A stretch of 64,000 bases of DNA from 70-18 sp041691815 (lineage in GTDB: Bacteria; Pseudomonadota; Alphaproteobacteria; Acetobacterales; Acetobacteraceae): NCBI GenBank assembly GCA_041691815.1, contig JBEPTZ010000005.1, forward strand, positions 1 through 64,000, given 5' to 3'. Position 1 is the stretch's first letter. The number at the start of each line of letters is the position of its first letter. Made by a program: the position numbers and the translations under genes. Positions 51,639 to 59,553 of the stretch are shown one piece after another. The notes beneath the pieces were generated by a model. That model saw only the letters and a program-made list of their open reading frames with translations. It was not told where the DNA came from and made no database searches.

Positions 51639-52679
51639 ATGATCGATGCCGAAAAGCTCGCGGCGATCCGCGCCCGCTACCCGAACGACGGCAAGGAGGA
51701 GGTCCAGGACCCCGATTTCCGCCGCGCCCAGTCGGTCGCCTTCAACACCTCCGGCCGACGACGCCTGCCCTATGGCGGGGTCTCCACCTTCCTCGACGCG
51801 CCATACCGGCCGGATGCGCCGGATGCGGCCGATTTCGAGGGCTTGCAGGTGGCGCTGATCGGCGTGCCGATGGATCTCGCGGTGACCAACCGCGCCGGCT
51901 CCCGCCTTGGCCCGCGCGCGGTGCGCTCGGTCGAGCGGATCGGCCCGTACAACCACGCCCAGCGCGTCACCCCATCGGCCGAGTTGCGCGCCGCCGATGT
52001 CGGCGACGTGCCGTTCCGCAGCCGCTATTCGCTGCCCGACTCGGTACAGGACATCGAAGACTTCTACACCAAGGTGCAGGCGGCCGGCGTGCTGCCGCTC
52101 AGCGTCGGCGGCGACCATTCCATTAGCTACCCGATCCTGCGCGCGCTGGGCTGCCACCGGCCGGTCGGCATGGTGCATATCGACGCCCATTGCGACACCT
52201 CCGGCGTCATGGAGGGCAGCCGCTTCCACCACGGCGGCCCGTTCCGCCAGGCGGTGCTGGACGGCGTGCTGGACCCCGAGCGTGCCATCCAGATCGGCAT
52301 CCGCGGCTCGGCGGAGATGCTCTACGAATTCTCCTACGCCACCGGCATGACGGTGATCCACGCCGAGGAAGTGGACAAGATGGGCATCGCGGCGGTGATC
52401 GCCCGCGCCCGCGCGGTGATCGGCGACCAGCCGTTCTATCTGACCTTCGATGTCGACGGCATCGATCCCGCCTACACCCCCGGCACCGGCACGCCCGAGG
52501 TCGGCGGCCTGACCCCGCGCGAGGTATTGGCGATCATCCGCGGCATGCGCGGCCTGCCGATCATCGGCGGCGACGTGGTGGAGGTGGCGCCGCAATACGA
52601 CGCCAGCACCGTCACCGCCCAGGTCGGCGCGCAGATGCTGTTCGAACTGTTCTGCCTGGCGGCGCTGGCCCCCAAGTGA
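51639..52679 (+). CDS. Agmatinase / ureohydrolase family protein
   Basis: This 346-residue manganese ureohydrolase hydrolyses a guanidino group to urea. Metal ligands are in GGDHSISYP (His), HIDAHCD (Asp-His-Asp) and TFDVDGIDP (Asp-Asp). The loop CDTSGVMEGSRFHHGGPFRQA resembles agmatinase but Gly-Gly-Pro-Phe replaces the usual Gly-Thr-Pro-Phe, so agmatine is not certain: guanidinobutyrate, guanidinopropionate or guanidine are also possible. Its stop overlaps the GTG start of the next gene by three bases (GTGA). The pair should be co-translated. Confidence 0.9.
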   Translation: MIDAEKLAAIRARYPNDGKEEVQDPDFRRAQSVAFNTSGRRRLPYGGVSTFLDAPYRPDAPDAADFEGLQVALIGVPMDLAVTNRAGSRLGPRAVRSVERIGPYNHAQRVTPSAELRAADVGDVPFRSRYSLPDSVQDIEDFYTKVQAAGVLPLSVGGDHSISYPILRALGCHRPVGMVHIDAHCDTSGVMEGSRFHHGGPFRQAVLDGVLDPERAIQIGIRGSAEMLYEFSYATGMTVIHAEEVDKMGIAAVIARARAVIGDQPFYLTFDVDGIDPAYTPGTGTPEVGGLTPREVLAIIRGMRGLPIIGGDVVEVAPQYDASTVTAQVGAQMLFELFCLAALAPK

Positions 52680-53581
52680 ATCTGCCGGCCGAAGCCGTCC
52701 ATTTGCCGTTCGAGGCCGGGCCGTACCGGATGGCCATGGGGCTGCTGGCGTGCGACCCGGAGGCGCTGATCGAGCTGGATGACCGGTATCCGGAAGAGCT
52801 GCGAGAGCGCAAAAACCTGCTCGAAACGCGCAGAAATGACGTGCTTTCGGTGCTGCCGGAGGCTGCCGAAGCGGGTTTCGAGCTGCTGCAGCGCCTGGGA
52901 ACGCTGCTGCCGACCCGGTTCCCGGCTTGGTTCAGCCGCGACGGTGTTATGCTGCATAACCATATCACCGACGAAACATGGAACCTCGCCGAACCGACGC
53001 TTGATCCACTCGAAATCGCCGGGCGCCTGGTGCAGGAGGACCTTTGCCTGCTGCGCCCCGGCCCGGACGGCCCGGTGCTGGTCAGCGCGGTGCTGTGTTT
53101 CCCCAGCCGCTGGCGCCTGTCGGAGAAGATCGGCCGCCCGATGGCCGCGATCCATACCCCGGTGCCGTTCTATGGCGAGCGCCTGTCCCGCCCGGTGGAC
53201 CGGCTGATGGCCACGCTGAAGCCGGGCAAGCTGGTCGAGCGGTTCAACTGGTCGGTGGTCGACGACCCCGCGCTGTTTCAGCCGGGCGGCCATGGGCGGC
53301 GGGCGCATGACGCCACGATCACCGCCGGCAATGCCGGAACCGCGCTGTTCCTGCGGGTTGAGCGCCAGACGCTGAGCCTGTTGCCGGCCAGCTTCACGGT
53401 GCTGTTCAGCATCCGCATCCATCGCTATCCGCTGGCCCGGATTGCCGCCCAGCCGGCGGTCGCCGCCAGCCTGCGCGGCGCGGTGCAGGCGCTGCCGGCG
53501 GAGATGGCCGCCTATAAGAGCATCCTGCCGTTCCGCGCGGCGTTGCTGGCCTATCTGGCCGACCCGATCATGGCGCCGTGA
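52676..53581 (+). CDS. DUF3445 protein, heme-dependent oxidative N-demethylase type
   Basis: This 301-residue protein begins at a GTG (NLPAEAVHLPFEAG). It matches DUF3445, whose characterised members are heme-dependent oxidative N-demethylase subunits. Typical parts are GPYRMAMGLLACDPEALIELDDRY, VQEDLCLLRPGPDG, AVLCFPSRWRLSEKIGRPM and the C-terminal YKSILPFRAALLAYL. The usual alpha-subunit partners are not adjacent. It overlaps the ureohydrolase stop, so a joint role in breaking down an N-methylated guanidino or amine compound is a fair inference. Confidence 0.85.
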   Translation: MNLPAEAVHLPFEAGPYRMAMGLLACDPEALIELDDRYPEELRERKNLLETRRNDVLSVLPEAAEAGFELLQRLGTLLPTRFPAWFSRDGVMLHNHITDETWNLAEPTLDPLEIAGRLVQEDLCLLRPGPDGPVLVSAVLCFPSRWRLSEKIGRPMAAIHTPVPFYGERLSRPVDRLMATLKPGKLVERFNWSVVDDPALFQPGGHGRRAHDATITAGNAGTALFLRVERQTLSLLPASFTVLFSIRIHRYPLARIAAQPAVAASLRGAVQALPAEMAAYKSILPFRAALLAYLADPIMAP

Positions 53582-53682
53582 CTGGCATCCTGGCGCAATC
53601 ATCGCTATAGCGCTGGCGACGATTGGATCGGCGGTGGCCCCAACTTGGCCGCTCAACCCTGAAGCTGACGGAAAACTCGGAC

Positions 53683-54642
53683 ATGGCGTTCGCGACGCAA
53701 CAGCAAACCCCCGCATCGGCGCAGCAGCCCAGCGGCCGCGCCGCCATGCCGGCGCATCTGAAGGCGCTGGAGGCGGAAAGCATCCATATCATGCGCGAGG
53801 TCGCCGGCCAGGCGCGCGCGCCTGTGCTGTTGTATTCGATCGGCAAGGACTCCACCGTACTGCTGCATCTGGCGCGCAAGGCGTTCCATCCCGGACGCCT
53901 GCCGTTTCCGCTGCAACATATCGATACGTTGTGGAAATTTCGTGACATGATCACCTTCCGCGACAACACCGCGCGCCAGCTCGGGCTCGATCTCAGGGTA
54001 CACACCAACCCCGAGGGCATCCGCCGCAACATCAACCCGTTCGACAATGACAGCGTGCTGTACAACCAGATCATGAAGACCGACGCGCTGAAGCAGGCGC
54101 TGACCGAGGGCGGCTACGACGCGGCGATCGGCGGCGCCAGGCGCGACGAGGAACGCTCGCGCGCCAAGGAGCGGGTGTTCTCGGTGCGCGGTCCCGGCCA
54201 TAGCTGGGACCCCAAGCGGCAGCGCCCGGAGCTGTGGAACCTGTATAACGGCCAGCTGGCGGCCGGCGAAACGCTGCGGGTGTTCCCGCTGTCGAACTGG
54301 ACCGAACTCGATGTCTGGACCTACATCCAGCACGAGGGGATGGACGTGGTGCCGCTGTATTTCGCCGCCATGCGCCCCACCGTGGAACGCAACGGCGCGC
54401 TGATCGTGGTGGATGACGCGCGGTTCCGCTTTCTCGACGGCGAGAAACCGGTGGATCGGCTGGTGCGCTTCCGTTCGCTGGGCTGCTACCCGCTGAGTGC
54501 GGCGGTGCAGTCGCCGGCGGCCAGTATCGATGACATCGTCGCCGAGATGTACACCACCCGCGAATCCGAGCGCGCCGGGCGGCTGATCGACAACGATCAG
54601 GAAGCCTCGATGGAAAAGAAGAAGCGCGAGGGGTATTTCTGA
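53683..54642 (+). CDS. cysD: Sulfate adenylyltransferase subunit 2 CysD
   Basis: CysD activates sulfate with ATP to adenylyl sulfate together with CysN. The 319-residue protein has the PP-loop SIGKDSTVL, GGARRDEERSRAKERVF and FPLSNWTELDVWTYI. The N-terminus up to about residue 20 is Gln/Ala-rich and variable. The ATG at 53683 is chosen; in-frame codons upstream belong to a shadow. The stop TGA overlaps the cysNC ATG by one base (TGATG). Confidence 0.96.
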   Translation: MAFATQQQTPASAQQPSGRAAMPAHLKALEAESIHIMREVAGQARAPVLLYSIGKDSTVLLHLARKAFHPGRLPFPLQHIDTLWKFRDMITFRDNTARQLGLDLRVHTNPEGIRRNINPFDNDSVLYNQIMKTDALKQALTEGGYDAAIGGARRDEERSRAKERVFSVRGPGHSWDPKRQRPELWNLYNGQLAAGETLRVFPLSNWTELDVWTYIQHEGMDVVPLYFAAMRPTVERNGALIVVDDARFRFLDGEKPVDRLVRFRSLGCYPLSAAVQSPAASIDDIVAEMYTTRESERAGRLIDNDQEASMEKKKREGYF

Positions 54643-56483
54643 TGCCGGAATCGATCCTGCGGGTGCTCACCTGCGGCAGCGTGGATGACGGCAAATCGAC
54701 GCTGATCGGCCGCATGCTGTTCGAATGCGGCCGCATTCCGGACGACGTGCAGGCGGCCCTGGAGCGCGACAGCCGGCGCTACGGCACGGTCGCCGGCGGC
54801 ATCGACTATGCGCTGCTGGTCGACGGGCTGGCCGCCGAGCGCGAGCAGGGCATCACCATCGATGTCGCCTATCGCTACTTCGAGACGCCGAGCCGCCGCT
54901 TCATCCTGGCCGACACGCCGGGGCATGAGCAGTACACCCGCAACATGGTCACCGGCGCCTCCACCGCCGACCTGGCGGTGTTGCTGGTCGACGCCCGCAA
55001 GGGGCTGCTGGTGCAGACCCGCCGGCACGCCACGATCGCCTCACTGCTCGGCATCAACCAGGTGGTGCTGGCGGTCAACAAGATGGACCTGATGGGCTAC
55101 GACCAAGGGGTGTTCGATGCCATCGTCGATGGCTTCCGGGCGTTCGCCGAGAAGCTCGGCGGCCTGGAGGTGACGGCGATCCCGGTCTGCGCGGTGGCTG
55201 GCGACAATGTGATCAGCACCAGCACCAACATGCCATGGTATAGCGGCCCGGCGCTGCTGCAGGCGCTGGAGCAGGCGACGCCGCGCGCGCCGGTGGCCGA
55301 GGCGCCGCTGCGGCTGCAGGTGCAGCAGGTGATCCGCCCGGACCTGGATTTCCGCGGCTTCGCCGGCACCATCGCCAGCGGCACCGTGCGGCCGGGCATG
55401 CGGGTGACCAACGTCACCTCGCGGGCCAGCGCCAACGTGGCGCGCATCGTAACCATGGACGGCGACCTGGCCGAGGCCGAGGCCGGCACCGCGGTGACCC
55501 TGGTGTTGGACGACGAGATCGACGTGTCGCGCGGAGACGTGCTGGCCGGGCTGCCGCTGCCGGCGACCGCCACCGAGTTGACCGCCCGGCTCTCCTGGTT
55601 CGACGAACAGCCGCTGTTTCGCGGCCGCTCGTACCTGATGCAGATCGGGCCACGGTTGCTGACCGCGACGGTCTCGAAGATTTCCGGCCGGCTGGATGTG
55701 GACACGCTGGTCGAAGAGCCGGCCGGGGAACTGAAGTTCAACGAGATCGGCCGGGTCGGCATCGCCCTCAGCCAGCCGATTCCGTTCGAGCCGTACCGGG
55801 CGTGCCATGAGATGGGCGGCTTCATCCTGATCGACCGGATCACCCGCAACACCGTGGCCGCCGGGCTGATCGAGGGTGCCGACCGCATCGCGTCTGACGT
55901 GCATTGGCACAAGCAGGCGGTGGACAAGACGATCCGCGGGGCGCTGAAGGGCCAACGCCCGGCGGTGTTGTGGTTCACCGGACTTTCCGGCGCCGGCAAA
56001 TCGACCATTGCCAACCTCACCGAGGCGCGGCTCGCGGTGCTGGGGCGGCACACCATCATCCTGGACGGCGATAATGTGCGCCACGGGCTGAACCGCGACC
56101 TGGGCTTCAGCGAGGCCGACCGGGTGGAGAATATCCGCCGCGTGGCCGAGGTGGCGCGGCTGTTCGTCGAGGCCGGGCTGATCGTGCTGGTGTCGTTCAT
56201 CTCGCCGTATCGCGCCGAACGCACCCTGGCACGCGAACGGGTGGAGGCCGGCGAATTCATCGAGGTGTTCGTCGATACTCCGGTGGAGGAATGCGCCCGG
56301 CGCGACCCGAAGGGGCTGTACGCCAAGGCGATGGCCGGCGAGATCCGCAACTTTACCGGCGTCGATGCGCCGTACGAGGCGCCGCAATCGCCGGAGATCC
56401 ATCTCTCGACGGTTGGCACCACGCCGGAGGAACTGGCCGACCGGGTGGTGGCCGAGCTGCGCGGGCGGAGCGTCATCATCTAG
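54642..56483 (+). CDS. cysNC: Bifunctional sulfate adenylyltransferase subunit 1 / adenylylsulfate kinase CysNC
   Basis: This 613-residue fusion first carries a translation-factor-like GTPase (CysN) with GSVDDGKSTLIG, DTPGHEQYTRNM and VNKMD, and beta-barrel domains. From about residue 440 it carries an APS kinase (CysC) with Walker A GLSGAGKSTIAN, DGDNVRHGLN and the ENIRRVAEVARLF helix. With CysD it makes PAPS from sulfate, ATP and GTP. Fusion of N and C is frequent in Alphaproteobacteria. The frame is clean, with no gap between domains. A convergent glycosyltransferase follows. Confidence 0.97.
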   Translation: MPESILRVLTCGSVDDGKSTLIGRMLFECGRIPDDVQAALERDSRRYGTVAGGIDYALLVDGLAAEREQGITIDVAYRYFETPSRRFILADTPGHEQYTRNMVTGASTADLAVLLVDARKGLLVQTRRHATIASLLGINQVVLAVNKMDLMGYDQGVFDAIVDGFRAFAEKLGGLEVTAIPVCAVAGDNVISTSTNMPWYSGPALLQALEQATPRAPVAEAPLRLQVQQVIRPDLDFRGFAGTIASGTVRPGMRVTNVTSRASANVARIVTMDGDLAEAEAGTAVTLVLDDEIDVSRGDVLAGLPLPATATELTARLSWFDEQPLFRGRSYLMQIGPRLLTATVSKISGRLDVDTLVEEPAGELKFNEIGRVGIALSQPIPFEPYRACHEMGGFILIDRITRNTVAAGLIEGADRIASDVHWHKQAVDKTIRGALKGQRPAVLWFTGLSGAGKSTIANLTEARLAVLGRHTIILDGDNVRHGLNRDLGFSEADRVENIRRVAEVARLFVEAGLIVLVSFISPYRAERTLARERVEAGEFIEVFVDTPVEECARRDPKGLYAKAMAGEIRNFTGVDAPYEAPQSPEIHLSTVGTTPEELADRVVAELRGRSVII

Positions 56484-56509
56484 CCGAGCACCGGCGGCTG
56501 CGGCTTCGG

Positions 56510-57169
56510 CTATCCGTGCAGCCTGGCGATGGCCGCCGGCGGTAGCCTCAGGCAATGCACGGCGAGGCAGCCCAGTTCGCGGATGCCGCGCCGCCAGGTG
56601 CCGTCGCGGCGCCAAGTAACCGCGGCGGTGGTGGCCGGGATCGGCAGCCCGGCCAGACGCTGCCGGCCGAGCCGCCGGGCGAGATCGAGTTCGGTCAGCA
56701 CTGGCAGCGGCCGCACGCCGCCCACCTCATCCAGCAGGGCGCGCGAGATCAGCAGCCCCTGTTCGGCGGCGGGCAGGCCGAAGCGGCTGCTGCGCCAGGC
56801 CAGGAAGCGCTCCAGTCGCCTCGCGCGCGGCTCGCCGGCTTCCAGCGCGAAACGGAAATAGGCGGCGCGGTTGGGCGAGCCGGCCATCACCCGGGCTGCC
56901 GCGTTCTCCCAGCCGGCGGCCAGCCTGGTGTCGGCGCGCAACAGCAGCAGCCAGTCGCCGGTTGCCGCGGCACAGCCGGCGGCAAGCCGGGCGCCGTGGC
57001 CGCCCCGCAGGATCACCACCCGCGCGCCAAGCCGCCGCGCCAAAGCGACCGTGCCGTCGGTGCTGTCGGCATCGGCGACGATCACCTCGTCGGCGGCGCC
57101 GTCGAGTGCCGCCAGGGCGGCGGGAAGCGTGGTGGCGGCGTTCAATGTCGGAATGACGACGGACAGCAT
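56510..57169 (-). CDS. Family 2 glycosyltransferase (TIGR04283-like)
   Basis: This 219-residue GT-A fold enzyme starts MLSVVIPTLNAATTLPAALAAL and has the DAD motif in VIVADADSTDGTVALA and a second LLLRADTRLAAGWENA segment that resembles the HADT motif of TIGR04283 proteins, but with Arg for His. The donor and acceptor sugars are unknown. No membrane segment is evident. It is divergent from the radical SAM gene and convergent with cysNC. Confidence 0.85.
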   Translation of the reverse strand: MLSVVIPTLNAATTLPAALAALDGAADEVIVADADSTDGTVALARRLGARVVILRGGHGARLAAGCAAATGDWLLLLRADTRLAAGWENAAARVMAGSPNRAAYFRFALEAGEPRARRLERFLAWRSSRFGLPAAEQGLLISRALLDEVGGVRPLPVLTELDLARRLGRQRLAGLPIPATTAAVTWRRDGTWRRGIRELGCLAVHCLRLPPAAIARLHG

Positions 57170-57203
57170 AACGGTGATCCCCCGGGGCGCGGCTGGCGCT
57201 CAT

Positions 57204-57218
57204 GTTCTCTTTGTGTTC
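57204..57218. promoter_or_regulatory. SOS (LexA) box upstream of the radical SAM gene
   Basis: GTTC-TCTTTGT-GTTC matches the GTTC-N7-GTTC (equivalently GAAC-N7-GAAC) box of alphaproteobacterial LexA. It directly abuts a -35-like TTGACA (57219-57224), with a poor -10 candidate CAAGGT 17 bases on. LexA bound here would block polymerase. Confidence 0.65.
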
Positions 57219-57275
57219 TTGACACGAGTGCGCGGCTTTGGCAAGGTCAGATGAGAACGAAAGGGGACTCTGGCG

Positions 57276-58538
57276 ATGCGGGACACGCATATCGAGGACT
57301 CGCACCCACGGGAGGCAGGCGACTTCGCGCGGGAGATCGATCCCGGCGAGTTGGAGGCGCTGGAGCGTGCCGGGGAGCCGGAGCCGTTGCCGATCCACGG
57401 GCGCGCCGGGCGGGCGATGCGGGCAGGGCTGACCATTCCGACAGCGCCGACGGTTGAGGCCGCGCCGCCGCGGCGGGGGCGGGGTGCCACCAACAATCCC
57501 CCCAACCGGTTCGAGCCGACCAACGCTGCGCCGTTCGACGATGGCTGGCAGACCCTGGCTGCGGATTTCAGCGACCTGCCGCCGCTGCCGACCACGCTGA
57601 TCAAGGATTCGTCGCGCAGCGTGATTTCCTGGAACCAGAGCCCGGATATCGGCTTCGATCGCGCGATCAATCCGTATCGCGGCTGCGAGCATGGCTGCGT
57701 CTACTGCTTTGCCAGGCCGAGTCACGCCTATCTTGGCTATTCGCCGGGGCTGGATTTCGAAACCAAGCTGGTGTTCAAGCCGGATGTGGCCGAGCTGCTG
57801 GAAAAGGAGTTGCGCAAGCCGGGCTATGTTGCGCGGCCGATCGCGCTCGGCTCCAACACCGACCCGTATCAGCCGATCGAGCGGACGTTGAAGCTGACCC
57901 GCTCGGTGCTGGAGGTGATGGAGCGGTTCGGGCACCCGGTAACCATTGTTACCAAATCCGCTGGCGTGCTGCGCGATCTTGACGTGTTGCAGCGGCTGGC
58001 GCGGCGGAACCTGGTGCGCGTGTATGTGTCGGTGACGACGCTGGACCCGACCCTGGCGCGGCGGATGGAACCGCGTGCCGCGACCCCGGCACGGCGGCTG
58101 CAAGCGATCGCCGGGCTGACCCGCGCCGGGGTTCCGGCCGGGGTGCTGGCGGCGCCGATGATCCCGGCGCTGAACGATGCCGAGCTGGAGAAAATCCTCG
58201 AAGCCGCCTCGCGCGCCGGCGCCAGTTGGGGCGGCTACGTGATGCTGCGGCTGCCGCATGAGTTGAAGCAGATTTTCGAGGATTGGCTGCAGGCGCACTT
58301 TCCGGATCGCGCCGGCCATGTGTTGAACCTGGTGCGCGAGGCACGCGCCGGAGCGCTGTATGACGCCAGGTTCGGGCAGCGGTTTTCCGGAACCGGGCCG
58401 TATGCCGATCTGTTGGCACGCCGCTTTCAGCGCGCCGCCAGGCAATGGGGGCTGGAGGAGCGGGCGCCGCTGGATTGCAGCCAGTTCAGCCCGCCGGCGG
58501 ACGGTAAGGCGAAGACGGCGCAGTTGTCACTGTTCTGA
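57276..58538 (+). CDS. PA0069-family radical SAM protein (SplB-like)
   Basis: This 420-residue radical SAM protein has CEHGCVYCFARPSHAYLGYSPGLDF: the Cys-x3-Cys-x2-Cys cluster motif with an extended family-specific tail. The N-terminus (GRAGRAMRAGLTIP-like and RGRGATNNPPNRFEP) and INPYRGCEHGC are typical of the PA0069/Rv2578c family. The reaction is unknown; resemblance to spore photoproduct lyase hints at nucleic acid repair. An SOS box 58 bases upstream supports a DNA-damage role. It is convergent with the panE-like gene. Confidence 0.9.
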   Translation: MRDTHIEDSHPREAGDFAREIDPGELEALERAGEPEPLPIHGRAGRAMRAGLTIPTAPTVEAAPPRRGRGATNNPPNRFEPTNAAPFDDGWQTLAADFSDLPPLPTTLIKDSSRSVISWNQSPDIGFDRAINPYRGCEHGCVYCFARPSHAYLGYSPGLDFETKLVFKPDVAELLEKELRKPGYVARPIALGSNTDPYQPIERTLKLTRSVLEVMERFGHPVTIVTKSAGVLRDLDVLQRLARRNLVRVYVSVTTLDPTLARRMEPRAATPARRLQAIAGLTRAGVPAGVLAAPMIPALNDAELEKILEAASRAGASWGGYVMLRLPHELKQIFEDWLQAHFPDRAGHVLNLVREARAGALYDARFGQRFSGTGPYADLLARRFQRAARQWGLEERAPLDCSQFSPPADGKAKTAQLSLF

Positions 58539-58556
58539 ACCGGCCCGGCGACGGTG

Positions 58557-59549
58557 CTACGCGGGGTAGCAACCAGCGAGGCGCGCGCGCTCCCGCACCA
58601 GCGCCAGCACCATCTCGCAACTGGGCATCGGCTTGCCGGTCAGCACGCCGAGTTCCACCACGGCGCCCAGCAGCGCGTCGATTTCCATCGGGCGGCCGCG
58701 TTCGAGGTCCTGCAGCATCGAGGTCTTGTGCTCGCCGACCTCGGCCGCGCCGTCGATGCGTTTGTCGACGCTGATCGCGAATTTGACGCCGAGAGCTTCG
58801 GCCACCGCTTGCGCTTCGCCCATCATGGCGCGGCACAGCGCCCGCAGATCGGCGCGGCCGGTGATGCGATCGAGCGTAGAGCCGGTCAGCGCCGAGACCG
58901 GGTTGAAGCAGAGATTGCCCCACAGCTTGATCCAGATTTCGTCGCGGATGCGCGGCCGCACCGGCGCCTTCAGCCCGGCCGAGATGAGCAGCTTGCTCAG
59001 CGCCTCGACGCGTGGCGAGCGGCTGCCGTCGGGTTCGCCGAGGCTGAAACGCTCGCCGTAGATGTGCTGGATCACCCCGGGGCGCACCACTTCGGCGGCC
59101 GGATAGACCACGCAGCCGATCGCCTGGGATGGCGGCAGGGTGGTCCATAACGTGCCGTCGGGATCGACGCTGGTCACCCGGTGGTCGCGCCAGGGTCCGT
59201 CCAGGCCGTGGAAATACCAGTATGGCACGCCGTTGACGGCGGTGATCAGCGCGGTTTGCGGCCCCATCATGCGGGCGATGGAAGGGGCGGCGGCGGGCAG
59301 GGAATGCGCTTTCAGCGTGACGATCACGTAGTCCTGCACGCCCAACTCGCCGGCGTCGGCGGTGCAGCGCGGGCGGACGGTGATGTCCTGGCCACCGTCC
59401 TTCTCGCTGGCCAGCAGGGTTACGCCGTTCTCCCGCATTGCCGCCAGATGCGGGCCGCGGGCGACGAAGGAAACGTCGGCGCCCGCCGCCGCCAGCTTCG
59501 CCCCCATCATGCCGCCGATGGCGCCGGCGCCGAACACCGCAACCTTCAT
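58557..59549 (-). CDS. 2-Dehydropantoate 2-reductase family protein
   Basis: This 330-residue NADPH-dependent reductase has the Rossmann motif VAVFGAGAIGGMMGAKLA at the N-terminus, a conserved KAHSLPAAAPS segment, and ApbA/PanE C-terminal helices (EIWIKLWGNLCFNPVSALTG). True PanE reduces ketopantoate for CoA synthesis, but paralogs act on other 2-keto acids. It starts four bases after the acyl-CoA synthetase stop, an association not typical of pantothenate genes, so I leave the symbol blank. The ATG at 59549 is fixed by the Rossmann motif. Confidence 0.88.
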   Translation of the reverse strand: MKVAVFGAGAIGGMMGAKLAAAGADVSFVARGPHLAAMRENGVTLLASEKDGGQDITVRPRCTADAGELGVQDYVIVTLKAHSLPAAAPSIARMMGPQTALITAVNGVPYWYFHGLDGPWRDHRVTSVDPDGTLWTTLPPSQAIGCVVYPAAEVVRPGVIQHIYGERFSLGEPDGSRSPRVEALSKLLISAGLKAPVRPRIRDEIWIKLWGNLCFNPVSALTGSTLDRITGRADLRALCRAMMGEAQAVAEALGVKFAISVDKRIDGAAEVGEHKTSMLQDLERGRPMEIDALLGAVVELGVLTGKPMPSCEMVLALVRERARLAGCYPA

Positions 59550-59553
59550 GGCG

